Shown in pieces: positions 1-9,024 of a stretch of 58,902 bases of DNA. Position numbers and translations under genes: made by a program. The stretch lies in NCBI RefSeq assembly GCF_900155655.1, contig NZ_LT706987.1, positions 2,278,300 through 2,337,201 on the forward strand. The letters run 5' to 3'. This stretch comes from Prevotella ihumii. GTDB taxonomy: Bacteria; Bacteroidota; Bacteroidia; Bacteroidales; Bacteroidaceae. The notes below the pieces were generated by a model that saw only the letters and a program-made list of their open reading frames with translations, searched no databases and was not told the origin of the DNA. Within the stretch, counting starts at the first letter, position 1. Each line of letters begins with the position of its first letter.

Positions 1-259
1 CTGATACATAGGCGAATAAGCGTACTTTTGCTACCATCAAAAGGTATTTCCCATCCTCTCGGGCAGCCGTTCGTTTACTATTTGGAGCGGTTAGTTTTAA
101 CACTTCGGATTACTCTCTGATGGATTTACCATAGGGGTACTGAGTAGTTACATACCTATATGATGTAAAGGCATACCCGAACCTTGCGCATTGTAGCGTG
201 TATTATTGTAAGACTAAAACAGACAAAAAATGAAATAAAATTTTGCGAGAACGACACTA
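1..259. other. Leading non-coding stretch
   Basis: No convincing gene, RNA or repeat was seen here. It is AT-rich and runs up to the sigma factor start. The stretch ATAAAATTTTGC about 25 bases before the start codon resembles a Bacteroidetes -7 box only loosely, and no clear TTTG lies 20 bases before it. Confidence 0.4.
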
Positions 260-823
260 ATGCGCACGGAGAGGAAGTATAAAGAACTTGAAATTGTGGA
301 GATGTTCGGCTATAATCAAAGTATGGCGATGGACGTCTTCTACAACGAATTTAGCTCTTATCTTTATGCTATTTGCCTGCATTATATGGCTGATAACGAG
401 ACTGCAAAAGATATTTTCCAAGAGGTTCTTATCCGCATCTTTGTTAATATAAAGCATTTTAAGTACCGTAAAGAAGGCTCATTAAAGGCTTGGATAACAA
501 GAATTGCCATCAATACATCGTTAGAAGAAGTAAGACACAGCAACGCCATAACAACATTTTTGTTAGATAGAGACATTGTCGACTTGCCAGAGACTGAACC
601 CGAAGTGGCTGATGTGCGTGAGGAAGCTCTACTCAGTATGATACGAAAACTACCAGAAGGCTACAGAACTGTATTCAACTTGTACGTGATAAAAGGGTAT
701 TCGCACAAAGAAATAGCAGAAATGTTGAACATCAAGCCCGACACTTCTGCATCTCAATACCACAAAGCAAAGAATATGTTGGCGAAAATGATAAAAGACT
801 ATAAAACTAAGCAAAGACACTGA
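260..823 (+). CDS. ECF-type RNA polymerase sigma factor
   Basis: A 187-residue sigma-70 family protein of the extracytoplasmic-function group, which directs RNA polymerase to a small regulon. The region 2 helix block (about residues 25-80) includes the core-binding stretch around DNETAKDIFQEV. Region 4 (about 125-180) ends in a helix-turn-helix around GYSHKEIAEMLNIKPDTSAS that should read the -35 element. Length is normal for the family. In Bacteroidales such genes are usually followed by an anti-sigma or membrane protein; here the next frame is decayed (see 820-1005), so the factor may have lost its partner. The regulon cannot be read from the window. The ATG at 260 is the first one upstream of region 2. 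Family is secure, specific role unknown. Confidence 0.9.
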   Translation: MRTERKYKELEIVEMFGYNQSMAMDVFYNEFSSYLYAICLHYMADNETAKDIFQEVLIRIFVNIKHFKYRKEGSLKAWITRIAINTSLEEVRHSNAITTFLLDRDIVDLPETEPEVADVREEALLSMIRKLPEGYRTVFNLYVIKGYSHKEIAEMLNIKPDTSASQYHKAKNMLAKMIKDYKTKQRH

Positions 824-1005
824 AAGAAAGGGCAGATAGCCTAAGAAAAAAATAGGCAACTATAAAGAAAAAAGCACCCAAAGGCATACTTGAAAAAGTA
901 AAACAAGAAATGCTTCAACAACAGGGTGCTGAAATTGCTTCTCCCAAAAGACGAGCAGTCGGACCAGTCAGACCAGTCGGACGTGTCAGACAAGTCCGAC
1001 TGGTC
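820..1005 (+). pseudogene. Decayed gene downstream of the sigma factor (possible anti-sigma or partner remnant)
   Basis: One frame reads TLKERADSLRKK, then a stop at 853, then ATIKKKAPKGILEKVKQEML and onward until a stop just after position 1000. The APKGILEKVKQEM stretch resembles the N-terminal part of proteins encoded after ECF sigma genes in Bacteroidales. There is no usable ATG, an internal stop is present, and the frame ends inside the 9-bp GTCNGAC array. I read it as the stub of a gene truncated when the repeat element arrived. It could instead be chance similarity over about 45 residues. Confidence 0.35.
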
Positions 1006-1070
1006 TGACACGTCCGACACGTCTGACTGGTCCGACTGGTCCGACTGGTCTGACGACCGATTTGGGTTAA
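958..1070. repeat. GTCNGAC 9-bp minisatellite with CCGATTTGGG end
   Basis: Eleven exact 9-bp units start every 9 bases from 958 to 1048. The first four have a purine in the centre (GTCGGAC or GTCAGAC) and the last seven a pyrimidine (GTCCGAC or GTCTGAC), so the array has dyad symmetry and could fold into a long hairpin. It runs into GACCGATTTGGG followed by TTAAA, the right terminal repeat of the CCCAAATCGG element family. No clean left terminus is visible. Confidence 0.85.
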
Positions 1071-1097
1071 AGTTGTATTAGAAAGGCAATCACAGCA

Positions 1098-2171
1098 TTA
1101 TTCTATTGTTGCAGTAAGTACAGACGTGTCGATGCTATCATCGGCCACGTCTTTTTTTGTTTCCACTCTTTTGTCGCTCGTTGGATTGAGAAAGGCTTCT
1201 AAGTCAGCCTTCAATCGTTGGCAAGGTTCGGAGCTAAAATAACCCACGTGTCTGCGCAACATAGGCACTATTTCTTCTGTGCTGTGACTATAGCTCGACA
1301 GTTCGTTGCGCTTCTGTACCACGTGTACGGCATTGCGTTGAATTTCGTCTTCTCTATTGGCTATCAACTCATTGCATACTTTGCGCAATGCGGGTATCAC
1401 AACATTATCAAACAAGTGATGACCTTGTACATAGAGGTAAGTAGTTTGCGGTGTTACGCCTAATAGCTTTATCTCGTCTTTCAGTTTCAGATAGCTTTCC
1501 TTTGCATTAGGGTAATCGTGGTGAAACTGTTTTATCTTTCTTGCCACTCGTTGGCGCATTTTTTGAATATTCTGAAAAGCAGTATCAAACGAGAAATGTC
1601 CCACTTCTACAATCCTATTGTAATCGGAAATGGTAAATCTGCCGTAGATACTCTTTCTGTAAAACCATATACTCCAGACAAAAAGCGGAAAAATGGCTTC
1701 GCTATATGCACGTAGATACGCCTCAAAGTCGAATATGGCTTTGTCGTTCAGCGTAACGGCCACCGTCACATCGTGCAGACTTGGCGCATAGCATTGCAGG
1801 TTTTCGATGGCGTAAGCGTAGGTATGGAACACAAAGGGGTTGTGGTTCACTTCACGCGAAACGGGGGTAGTGTCTTGCAAAAGATAATCGTAGTCGGCAT
1901 CTACACAAGCTATCATACTTTCGCCCACGTGACTCGATAGCAAGTTCATTAATACCGACTTTTTACCCTTTGTAAGGTTGTGGCGCGAGGGGAGCATCAC
2001 TTCAAAGTAGCGGCTTTCGTTTTCAAATCCGCTCAATACAGTTCGCCAAAAATAAATATCATCGTATGCCTCAACGTAAGCCACAATCTTCTTTCGTGCC
2101 GCTTTACCATTTAGGCGATTAGCAGCCTCGAAATAAGCCGACGAAAGATTGTCTTTTAATCGTTTCCCCAT
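1098..2171 (-). CDS. DUF4435 (TOPRIM-like) protein, AriB-like
   Basis: A 357-residue protein with the DUF4435 layout. Near residue 30 is VAYVEAYDDIYFW, which carries the conserved glutamate and acidic pair of a TOPRIM fold. About 60 residues later comes ACVDADYDYL, the DxD motif. In PARIS anti-phage systems AriB is a DUF4435 TOPRIM nuclease released by its ATPase partner. Here the ATPase gene lies 13 bases upstream on the same strand, so the two are probably co-transcribed with the ATPase first. The C-terminal 40 residues are polar and look disordered. A defence role is inferred from domain pairing; a housekeeping role for this pair in Bacteroidales cannot be excluded. Confidence 0.7.
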   Translation of the reverse strand: MGKRLKDNLSSAYFEAANRLNGKAARKKIVAYVEAYDDIYFWRTVLSGFENESRYFEVMLPSRHNLTKGKKSVLMNLLSSHVGESMIACVDADYDYLLQDTTPVSREVNHNPFVFHTYAYAIENLQCYAPSLHDVTVAVTLNDKAIFDFEAYLRAYSEAIFPLFVWSIWFYRKSIYGRFTISDYNRIVEVGHFSFDTAFQNIQKMRQRVARKIKQFHHDYPNAKESYLKLKDEIKLLGVTPQTTYLYVQGHHLFDNVVIPALRKVCNELIANREDEIQRNAVHVVQKRNELSSYSHSTEEIVPMLRRHVGYFSSEPCQRLKADLEAFLNPTSDKRVETKKDVADDSIDTSVLTATIE

Positions 2172-2184
2172 AGCTCTCCCTTAT

Positions 2185-3009
2185 TTAGTCCTCTTCCTCT
2201 GTTATCTCGTTCACCTCCGTTACGTGGTCTACCCACCCGTCCATAATCACGGCAGGGCTATGTGTGGTAAGTATGATTTGCACCTGTGGGTTGAGCTTTA
2301 TAATGAGGTCTATCAGCTGTTTTTGCCATTCCACGTGCAAACTCACTTCGGGTTCGTCCATAAACAATACATAGGGCTGACGATCTTGTACAAGCACGGT
2401 GAGCAGAATAGCCAATATTTGTTTCTCACCGCTCGACAATTGGTAGGGGTGAAGCGTTTCGCCAATCTGTGCAAAACGTATCTCGTTTTCGGTACGCACA
2501 ATCTTTTTGCTTGTCTCTTGAAAAAGGTTGTCTATCATATCTTGGAACAACTTTTTAGGAGCTGAAAAGGCTTGGGCTTTTTCGGCTGCATCGGGTGCCC
2601 CACTTTGCAATACCTCTATGATTCTATTGCCTATATTTACCTGATAGTCAAGATATTTTCTTTGCAACTGAAACAACTGCCAATCCAATTCGGTAGTAAG
2701 ATTTAAGTCGGCACGATTGATGCTTTCCACGTTCATTAACGGGCGGTCGAACGAGCGTATAATGTCGTATCTTATCCATTTAGCATCCTCAGGAATGGCA
2801 TTGATACGCACACCTTTTATCAAGTGACTTGGAAACTCTCCGCCTTGCGACAATACCTTTGTCACCTTATTTAGTATAGTGCTTTTGCCCACACCATTCA
2901 CACCGCTAAGAATGTTCACTTGGCGATCCAACTTCCATTTTATGTGCTTTTTACCAGCCCACAACGAGTCTATTTCTATCTCATCTATGTATTCAGCGTA
3001 TTTCTGCAT
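2185..3009 (-). CDS. AAA/ABC-type ATPase (AAA_15-like), partner of the DUF4435 protein
   Basis: A 274-residue ATPase of the RecF/SMC-like ABC class. Walker A is GVNGVGKST at residues 36-44. The signature LSSGEKQILAILL, Walker B VLFMDEPEVSLH and the switch histidine in TTHSPA follow in order in the C-terminal half. There is almost no coiled-coil arm between the lobes, so it is shorter than typical AriA proteins. It is the first gene of a two-gene unit with the DUF4435 gene (13-base gap). In PARIS the ATPase senses a phage trigger and holds the nuclease; that role here is inference. No membrane segments or signal peptide are seen. Confidence 0.75.
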   Translation of the reverse strand: MQKYAEYIDEIEIDSLWAGKKHIKWKLDRQVNILSGVNGVGKSTILNKVTKVLSQGGEFPSHLIKGVRINAIPEDAKWIRYDIIRSFDRPLMNVESINRADLNLTTELDWQLFQLQRKYLDYQVNIGNRIIEVLQSGAPDAAEKAQAFSAPKKLFQDMIDNLFQETSKKIVRTENEIRFAQIGETLHPYQLSSGEKQILAILLTVLVQDRQPYVLFMDEPEVSLHVEWQKQLIDLIIKLNPQVQIILTTHSPAVIMDGWVDHVTEVNEITEEED

Positions 3010-3194
3010 AGCCCTTTATTTTGTTTTTCGCAAATATAATGCTTTTCTTCCAACCTACCATAAGTTTCTGTGGGTTTCTTTTGCTATTTGTAGCAATGAG
3101 GTATATAATAAGGTGAGGTTTAGGCTTCGGGGGCTACATTTTGTTGTTCTATTTTTCCTTGCTCGGTCTTTCTAAAACCATAGACCCATCTATT

Positions 3195-3290
3195 GGCTGT
3201 AAAACATATATGTTTGGCAGTGCCAAAGTTCAACTTTGACCGTGTAAAACATATATGTTTTGGAGGGTGAAACATATATGTTTTGGAAAC
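3195..3290. repeat. AACATATATGTT palindrome cluster, copy 1
   Basis: Three near-perfect palindromes AAACATATATGTTT (about 3202, 3246 and 3269) surround one CAAAGTTcAACTTTG palindrome (about 3224). The same modules with similar spacing occur at 32.5 kb, and a second version occurs at 19.9 and 55.5 kb. The cluster lies in a 558-base gap with no convincing gene. The remainder of the gap (3300-3540) is AT-rich with no further feature seen. Confidence 0.8.
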
Positions 3291-3567
3291 GATTTGTAAG
3301 TGTTTGTCTTTCAATGGGTTATATTTTGCAATTTAACGCTTGAAGGTTTTTACAAGATTGTTCTATTTTTCCTTTTCCACTTCTTTTGCGCTCTTGTTCT
3401 ATAGTATGGTTTTATACGTGTTCGTAAGTGTTTGCTTATAAAATATGGATAATCTTTCTGCTTGATAAGTTTAAAGTCTGTTTTCCTACAACTTTTTCTT
3501 TTATTTTTCTTTCGTTTTGCTAAATTTTGCTTACTTTTGCACGTACAACTACTAATTTAATAATGCA

Positions 3568-4866
3568 ATGTTAGAGAAAAACATACGCGAACAAATCATT
3601 GATTTAATTCATCGACAGGTAGTACCTGCCGTTGGATGTACTGAACCTATGGCGGTAGCTCTTTGTACCGCACGTGCAACTGAGTTGTTGGGACAAAAAC
3701 CTGAAAAGATTTACGCACACTTGTCGGCTAATATTCTTAAAAATGCAATGGGTGTGGGGATCCCTGGGACAGGTATGATAGGTTTGCCTATCGCTATTGC
3801 CTTGGGTGCGCTTATCGGAAAGTCGGAATATCAGCTTGAAGTGATAAAGGACTTGAACCCTGAGTCGCTCGAAGCAGGTAAGCAATATGTAGCTGAAAAC
3901 CATATCGATATCAAGCTAAAAGAAGGAATTACCGAGAAATTGTATATCGAAATGATATGCGAGGCTGGCGGAAAGACAGCTAAGGCGATTATTTCGAAGA
4001 CACATACCAACTTCATTTACGAAGAAGCAAATGGCGAAGTGGTACTCGATAAGCAGGTAAGCACCGAAGGTGGGGCACAAGCAACTACTGAAGACATACG
4101 ATTGAACCTTAAAATGGTGTGGGATTTTGCAACTACATCACCTTTGGACGAGATTGATTTCATTCTTGAAGCTAAGGAATACAATATGCGCGCTGCCGAC
4201 GAGGCGCTCAAAGGCAACTATGGCCACTGCGTGGGTAAAACTATGGACAGACCATTGAGTCGTGGTATTTTCGGTAACAGCATTTACTCGCACATCATCT
4301 CTAAAACTGCTTCGGCTTGTGATGCACGTATGGGTGGTGCAATGGTGCCTGTGATGAGCAATAGCGGTTCGGGTAATCAAGGTATTTGTGCTACCAATCC
4401 CGTGGTAGTGTTTGCGAAAGAAAACGAAAACACACCAGAAGAATTGGTGCGTGGCTTGATAATGAGTCACCTCACAGCTATCTATATTAAACAGAATTTG
4501 GGTACATTGTCAGCACTTTGTGGCTGTATAGTAGCCAGCACGGGCTCAAGTTGCGGTATCACTTACCTTATGGGCGGAAGCTATACCAACGTGTGCTATG
4601 CGGTGAAGAATATGATTGCCAACCTTACCGGTATGGTGTGCGATGGTGCAAAACCAAGTTGTGCGCTTAAAATATCGTCAGGTGTATCTACGGCAGTTCT
4701 ATCGGCTATGCTCGCAATGGAGAACCGCCACGTAACAGAGGCTGAAGGTATTGTTGATGCCGATGTAGACCAGTCTATCCGTAACCTCACCAACCTTGGT
4801 AAGGACGCTATGAACTCGATGGACGATATGGTATTGGACATTATGACAAGCAAGAGGAGCTGCTAA
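3568..4866 (+). CDS. cyuA: L-cysteine desulfidase family protein (UPF0597, CyuA/YhaM-like)
   Basis: A 432-residue member of the UPF0597 / serine dehydratase alpha-like family. Related enzymes break L-cysteine down to pyruvate, ammonia and sulfide using a [4Fe-4S] cluster. The family hallmark GCTEP is at residues 23-27 with Cys24. Further conserved cysteines lie in GCIVASTGSSCG and CDGAKPSCALK. The length matches the family and there is no signal peptide, so it is cytosolic. It stands alone with a large gap upstream. The TACTTTTGC at 3532-3540 could be its -7 box. Substrate assignment (cysteine versus other hydroxy or thiol amino acids) rests on family knowledge only. Confidence 0.8.
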   Translation: MLEKNIREQIIDLIHRQVVPAVGCTEPMAVALCTARATELLGQKPEKIYAHLSANILKNAMGVGIPGTGMIGLPIAIALGALIGKSEYQLEVIKDLNPESLEAGKQYVAENHIDIKLKEGITEKLYIEMICEAGGKTAKAIISKTHTNFIYEEANGEVVLDKQVSTEGGAQATTEDIRLNLKMVWDFATTSPLDEIDFILEAKEYNMRAADEALKGNYGHCVGKTMDRPLSRGIFGNSIYSHIISKTASACDARMGGAMVPVMSNSGSGNQGICATNPVVVFAKENENTPEELVRGLIMSHLTAIYIKQNLGTLSALCGCIVASTGSSCGITYLMGGSYTNVCYAVKNMIANLTGMVCDGAKPSCALKISSGVSTAVLSAMLAMENRHVTEAEGIVDADVDQSIRNLTNLGKDAMNSMDDMVLDIMTSKRSC

Positions 4867-5013
4867 ACAAAGGTGGGCTGAAAGAATAGTGAAGGTTCGT
4901 TTGCAAAGTGCAAGCGAACCTTTGTTTTATTTCGTAAATTCAATGCTTTTTCGTAATTTTGTCGGGCAATTAGGGTTAAACATTGAGGTTCTACCCATAA
5001 AAACTGATAAACG

Positions 5014-5562
5014 ATGAAACCAAACATAAATACACTGAAATTTGAGTTAATCTTTAAGAAAGATTTGAACGAGTATTTACGCTCGCACGATAAAGTGGAC
5101 GAGCGTTTTCCTGAAGCTCCCGACTTGGAAGAGTTGTGGGACAATATTGCACAAGCCTATCTTCTCGATGCAATGCGCGAGTTTAACGATTATCCTACAG
5201 TGGCTCTCGGCTGGATAATGTATGTAGGTATGGCAGTGGCAAAGTATTGGGACGAAGACTGGGAAGTGTATAGCAAGGTGGAGAACCTTTATGTTTACCT
5301 GCGCGATAAGACCGATTTCGACCACACAGACGACTATATTCGTGAGAAAGTGTTGCTGCTTTCCAAGGCTGAGGCTGATGACTTGGAACGCTTAGTGGGC
5401 GAGTGTGCAGCGCGAACCTATAGCCAGTTGCGCCGTTTGCACGTTGGGCCCAGTACGCCAGAGGCATATCACGCCTTTGTAGCTGCACTCCATCAGCTTT
5501 ATCTCTTTGGTGTAGCAGTAGAGCTAAAGGCATTGGGTTATCGTATGACAGCTATCAATTAA
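5014..5562 (+). CDS. Conserved hypothetical protein
   Basis: A 182-residue acidic, helix-rich soluble protein. I do not recognise a named domain. It has no signal peptide; the stretch TVALGWIMYVGMAVAKYW (about residues 67-84) is hydrophobic but flanked by charged residues and could be a buried helix rather than a membrane segment. It looks like a real gene because the frame is long, uses codons like its neighbours and is followed immediately by a repeat element placed exactly at its TAA stop. It is separate from the cysteine desulfidase gene by about 150 bases and may be transcribed with it. Confidence 0.7.
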   Translation: MKPNINTLKFELIFKKDLNEYLRSHDKVDERFPEAPDLEELWDNIAQAYLLDAMREFNDYPTVALGWIMYVGMAVAKYWDEDWEVYSKVENLYVYLRDKTDFDHTDDYIREKVLLLSKAEADDLERLVGECAARTYSQLRRLHVGPSTPEAYHAFVAALHQLYLFGVAVELKALGYRMTAIN

Positions 5563-5718
5563 CCCAAATCGGTCATTCGACCAGTTTAGGTGCTTACTTT
5601 ATTATTTTTTTGAATGCTTGTTGGTTATGAGTAGGAAGCGTATATTTGAAGTAATTACAAGGTAGTTTTGTCGGACGGGTCGGACTTGTCAGACTTGTCA
5701 GACTTGTCTGACAAAACT
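5563..5718. repeat. CCCAAATCGG-family element with short GTCNGAC array
   Basis: It begins with CCCAAATCGGTCATTCGACC one base after the stop codon of the upstream gene. It continues with GTTTAGGTGCTTACTT-type sequence shared, in reverse, with the element at 35.0 kb. It ends in five 9-bp GTCNGAC units (5670-5714; four purine-centred, one pyrimidine-centred) enclosed by AGTTTTGTC and GACAAAACT. The right CCGATTTGGG end is not visible, so this copy is either degenerate or composite. Confidence 0.7.
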
Positions 5719-5759
5719 ATAGAAAATAAAGGTAATAATTTATAGAACCAGCCTATATT

Positions 5760-6773
5760 CTATTTTATATTGCCCTTGGCTATCAAGTATTCGGCTATTT
5801 GCACTGCATTGAGGGCTGCACCCTTGCGAATTTGGTCGCCTGTGAGCCACAGCGTTGTACCGTTTTCGTCTGCTAAGTCCTTGCGCACACGTCCCACATA
5901 GATGTCGTCCTTGCCAGCACTCTCTAACGGCATAGGGTAAACATAGTTTTGAGGATCGTCGACGAGAGTTACGCCTGCGGCTTCGCTCAATGCTTTGCGA
6001 ATGTCGGCAACAGCCAATGGCTTTTCGGTCTCGAACCATACTGCCTCGGAGTGGCTACGGAGCGATGATACACGTACACAGGTAGCACTGGTGCGAACGT
6101 CCGAGTGCATAATCTTTTGTGTTTCGTAGAACATCTTCATTTCCTCTTTGGTATAGTCGGTTTCGGTCATCTTGTCTATCTGAGGTATGACGTTGTATGC
6201 CAATTGGTGTGGAAACTTCGCGATAGTCTTTGCTTCGCCCGTTGCCAAGATTTCTTTGTACTGCTGTTCCAATTCAGCCATTGCGGCTGCACCTGCACCC
6301 GATGCACTCTGATAACTGCTGATGCGTATGCGCTTGATGTGGCTAAGTTTCTCAATAGGGTTGAGTACCACTACCATCATAATGGTGGTGCAGTTGGGGT
6401 TGGCTATGATATTGCGTGGTCGGTTCAAAGCATCATCGCCATTGATTTCGGGTACTACCAATGGAACATCTTTCTCCATACGGAACTGGCTCGAATTGTC
6501 TATCATTACAGCTCCGTGCTTGGTAATTGTTTCTGCAAATTCAGCCGATGTACCACCGCCCGCACTGGTGAAAGCGATGTCCACATCCTTGAAGTCGTTG
6601 TTATGTTGGAGTAGTTTTACTTCGTATTCCTTACCTTTAAATGTATATTTCTGTCCTGCCGAACGGCTCGATCCGAAGAGTACGAGGTCGTCCATAGGGA
6701 AGTTTCTTTCAGCCAATATGCGCAAGAACTCTTGTCCTACGGCACCGCTGGCACCTACTATTGCTACTTTCAT
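5760..6773 (-). CDS. asd: Aspartate-semialdehyde dehydrogenase
   Basis: A 337-residue enzyme that reduces aspartyl phosphate to aspartate semialdehyde with NADPH, feeding lysine, diaminopimelate, threonine and methionine synthesis. The NADP-binding GASGAVG is at residues 7-13, and the catalytic cysteine is Cys128 in NPNCTT. The frame opens further upstream, but [10 protein letters not shown] is the family's normal N-terminus, the added residues would be unlike any relative, and AAAGGA precedes this ATG. It ends 42 bases after a small repeat element and has no operon partner on its strand. Confidence 0.95.
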   Translation of the reverse strand: MKVAIVGASGAVGQEFLRILAERNFPMDDLVLFGSSRSAGQKYTFKGKEYEVKLLQHNNDFKDVDIAFTSAGGGTSAEFAETITKHGAVMIDNSSQFRMEKDVPLVVPEINGDDALNRPRNIIANPNCTTIMMVVVLNPIEKLSHIKRIRISSYQSASGAGAAAMAELEQQYKEILATGEAKTIAKFPHQLAYNVIPQIDKMTETDYTKEEMKMFYETQKIMHSDVRTSATCVRVSSLRSHSEAVWFETEKPLAVADIRKALSEAAGVTLVDDPQNYVYPMPLESAGKDDIYVGRVRKDLADENGTTLWLTGDQIRKGAALNAVQIAEYLIAKGNIK

Positions 6774-6863
6774 TATCCTTTGTTCTATTCTAAATATGTA
6801 TGTTACGTTGTGCAAAAATACAAAAAACAATCTACTAACTCCCCATAACCCACAACTTTTTGC

Positions 6864-6872
6864 TATCTTTGC
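6864..6872 (+). promoter_or_regulatory. Candidate -7 box for the antiporter gene
   Basis: TATCTTTGC lies 22 bases before the start codon of the antiporter gene and fits the Bacteroidetes TAnnTTTGC consensus. No TTTG is seen at the expected -33 position. Confidence 0.45.
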
Positions 6873-6894
6873 AAATATTTAAACAATAACTACG

Positions 6895-9024
6895 ATGTTC
6901 AGTTTTACCCAATATTTCCCCATAACCGACCCAACGCTGATTTTCTTCGTGGTGTTGGTGGTGATACTTTGTTCGCCGCTTATTATGAGTAGGCTGCGCA
7001 TTCCCCACATCATTGGTATGGTGTTGGCAGGTATTCTTGTGGGCGAATATGGATTAGGGCTGCTGAAACGTGACGCCTCTTTCGAACTATTTGGCAATGT
7101 AGGACTTTATTACATTATGTTCCTTGCAGGTTTGGAAATGGATATGGAGGGGTTGAAGAAGAATAAAGGTAAGGTGGGCACGTTCGGTGTGCTTACTTTT
7201 CTTCTCCCATTTGTGCTTGTCTTTCTTATGGCAGTGTACCTGTTAGATTTCCACCCTAAGTCGGCATTGCTCTTGGGTTGTATTATGTCGTCCAATACGT
7301 TGATAGCTTACCCCATTGTAGGGCGTTACGGACTGACACAACATCAGAGTTCTACGCTCAGTGTTGGGGCTTCTATGCTCTCACTCATCTTTGCACTCAT
7401 CATAATGGCAACCATTGTCAATTCGTTTCACGGGGGTGGGGGAGCTGCATTTTGGGTGTGGTTCATTTTAAAGTTTGCCCTTTATATTTCAGGGCTTGTG
7501 TATGGCATTCCGCGCATAACACGGTGGTTCTTGCGAAGATATTCTGACAATGTTATGCAGTTTATCTTTATTCTCGGCATACTTTTCTTCTCTGCAGTGC
7601 TTTCACACGCCATTGGGTTGGAAGGTATATTGGGTGCATTCCTTTCGGGACTTATTTTGAACCGCTTTATTCCACGCCTTTCCCCCTTGATGAGCCATAT
7701 AGAGTTTACGGGTAATGCGCTTTTCATACCTTATTTTCTCATCGGTGTGGGTATGCTTATCAATGTGCGCTTGCTCTTTGAGGGAGCAAATATCATTTGG
7801 ATGGTGGTTTGTATCACCTTTTTTGGTACGTTCGGAAAGGCGATGGCTGCCTATTTGGCAGGCTTTTTGTTTCGCTTGCCCAAGGTTTTCTCTAATATGC
7901 TATTTGGCTTGACTTCAGCTCACGCCGCTGGCGCAATAGCTATGGTGATGGTAGGGCGTAAGTTGGCACTTGCTCCCGATGTATATCTCTTTAACGATGA
8001 GGTGCTGAATGCCATCGTGATGATGATACTTTTCACTTGCATCATTTCAACTCTGATAACCGAGAGGGCAGCACAAGACATTCGTCTGATGAAGAAGGAA
8101 GAGCCCGAAATGGTGCGCATAGATGGCGACGAGCGTATTCTTATCCCTGTGAAGTATCCTGAATATGCAGACAACTTGCTCGCTGTGGCGATGATGATGC
8201 GCAACCCAAAACTAAAACGTGAAATTGTGGCACTCAATGTGGTGTACGACGATGTGAATGCAGTGAAAAATCAAGAGGAAGGACGTGAACTCTTAGAGCA
8301 TTTGCAACGACAGGCCAATGCCGTAAACATACCTATGGTAACACAGGTGCGCATAGCTGCCAACATTGCCAATGGCATTAAACACGCTTTTAAGGAGTTT
8401 CAAGCTTCGGATATTGTGATGGGATTGCACGCTCAACATAGCATTACAAAGGGCTTTTGGGGACAGTTCACACAGAGTTTGTACAACGGACTGAACCGCC
8501 AAATTATCATTACACGCATTGTGCAACCGCTCAATACCATTCGTAGAATGCAAGTGGCAGTGCCTTCACGTGCAGAGTTCGAACCAGGGTTCTATCGTTG
8601 GTTGGAACGATTGGCACGCATTGCAGACAATATAGATTGCAGAATAGTGTTTCACGGACGCAAAGATACGCTGCAATTGATTAATGTTTTCATTCGCAAT
8701 CGTCATGAAGGAGTGAGGGCTGAATATGCCGATATGGAACATTGGAACGAGCTTCCACGATTGGCAAAGGAGGTTAAGGAAGACCATTTGTTTGTGATTG
8801 TAACGGCTCGCAAGGGAACTATATCGTACAAAAACGCTATGGAGCGTATTCCTGACGAGGTAAATCGCTTCTTTAAAGGTAAAACGCTAATGATTATTTT
8901 CCCCGACCAATATGGCGAAAGCATCGACCATATCACCCTCGCACAACCACTTCACACAGAGGAACAGACTGCGGTTTATGATGTGGCTCGTAAATGGATA
9001 TATAGCAAATTCAGAAGAATATGA
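6895..9024 (+). CDS. CPA2-type cation:proton antiporter with C-terminal cytosolic domain
   Basis: A 709-residue inner-membrane protein. Residues 1-390 form about 12 hydrophobic segments of the Kef/NhaA-like Na+/H+ exchanger fold. Residues 400-709 are soluble and contain two units resembling universal-stress-protein domains rather than the TrkA-N (RCK) domain of classical KefB/KefC. It probably exchanges Na+ or K+ for protons. The stop overlaps the start of the following ABC ATPase gene by four bases (ATGA), so the two are translated from one message. Ion specificity cannot be read from sequence. Confidence 0.85.
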   Translation: MFSFTQYFPITDPTLIFFVVLVVILCSPLIMSRLRIPHIIGMVLAGILVGEYGLGLLKRDASFELFGNVGLYYIMFLAGLEMDMEGLKKNKGKVGTFGVLTFLLPFVLVFLMAVYLLDFHPKSALLLGCIMSSNTLIAYPIVGRYGLTQHQSSTLSVGASMLSLIFALIIMATIVNSFHGGGGAAFWVWFILKFALYISGLVYGIPRITRWFLRRYSDNVMQFIFILGILFFSAVLSHAIGLEGILGAFLSGLILNRFIPRLSPLMSHIEFTGNALFIPYFLIGVGMLINVRLLFEGANIIWMVVCITFFGTFGKAMAAYLAGFLFRLPKVFSNMLFGLTSAHAAGAIAMVMVGRKLALAPDVYLFNDEVLNAIVMMILFTCIISTLITERAAQDIRLMKKEEPEMVRIDGDERILIPVKYPEYADNLLAVAMMMRNPKLKREIVALNVVYDDVNAVKNQEEGRELLEHLQRQANAVNIPMVTQVRIAANIANGIKHAFKEFQASDIVMGLHAQHSITKGFWGQFTQSLYNGLNRQIIITRIVQPLNTIRRMQVAVPSRAEFEPGFYRWLERLARIADNIDCRIVFHGRKDTLQLINVFIRNRHEGVRAEYADMEHWNELPRLAKEVKEDHLFVIVTARKGTISYKNAMERIPDEVNRFFKGKTLMIIFPDQYGESIDHITLAQPLHTEEQTAVYDVARKWIYSKFRRI

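Noticed and set aside
958..1070. Possible CRISPR array
   Set aside because: Units are 9 bp with no unique spacers, and no cas genes are present in the window.
3120..3314. Small reverse-strand ORF with repeated KTYMF/KHICFT-like motifs
   Set aside because: The peptide repeats are just translations of the AAACATATATGTTT palindromes; no start signal or recognisable domain.
6105..6882. Forward ORFs opposite asd
   Set aside because: Antisense shadows of a well-supported enzyme gene.
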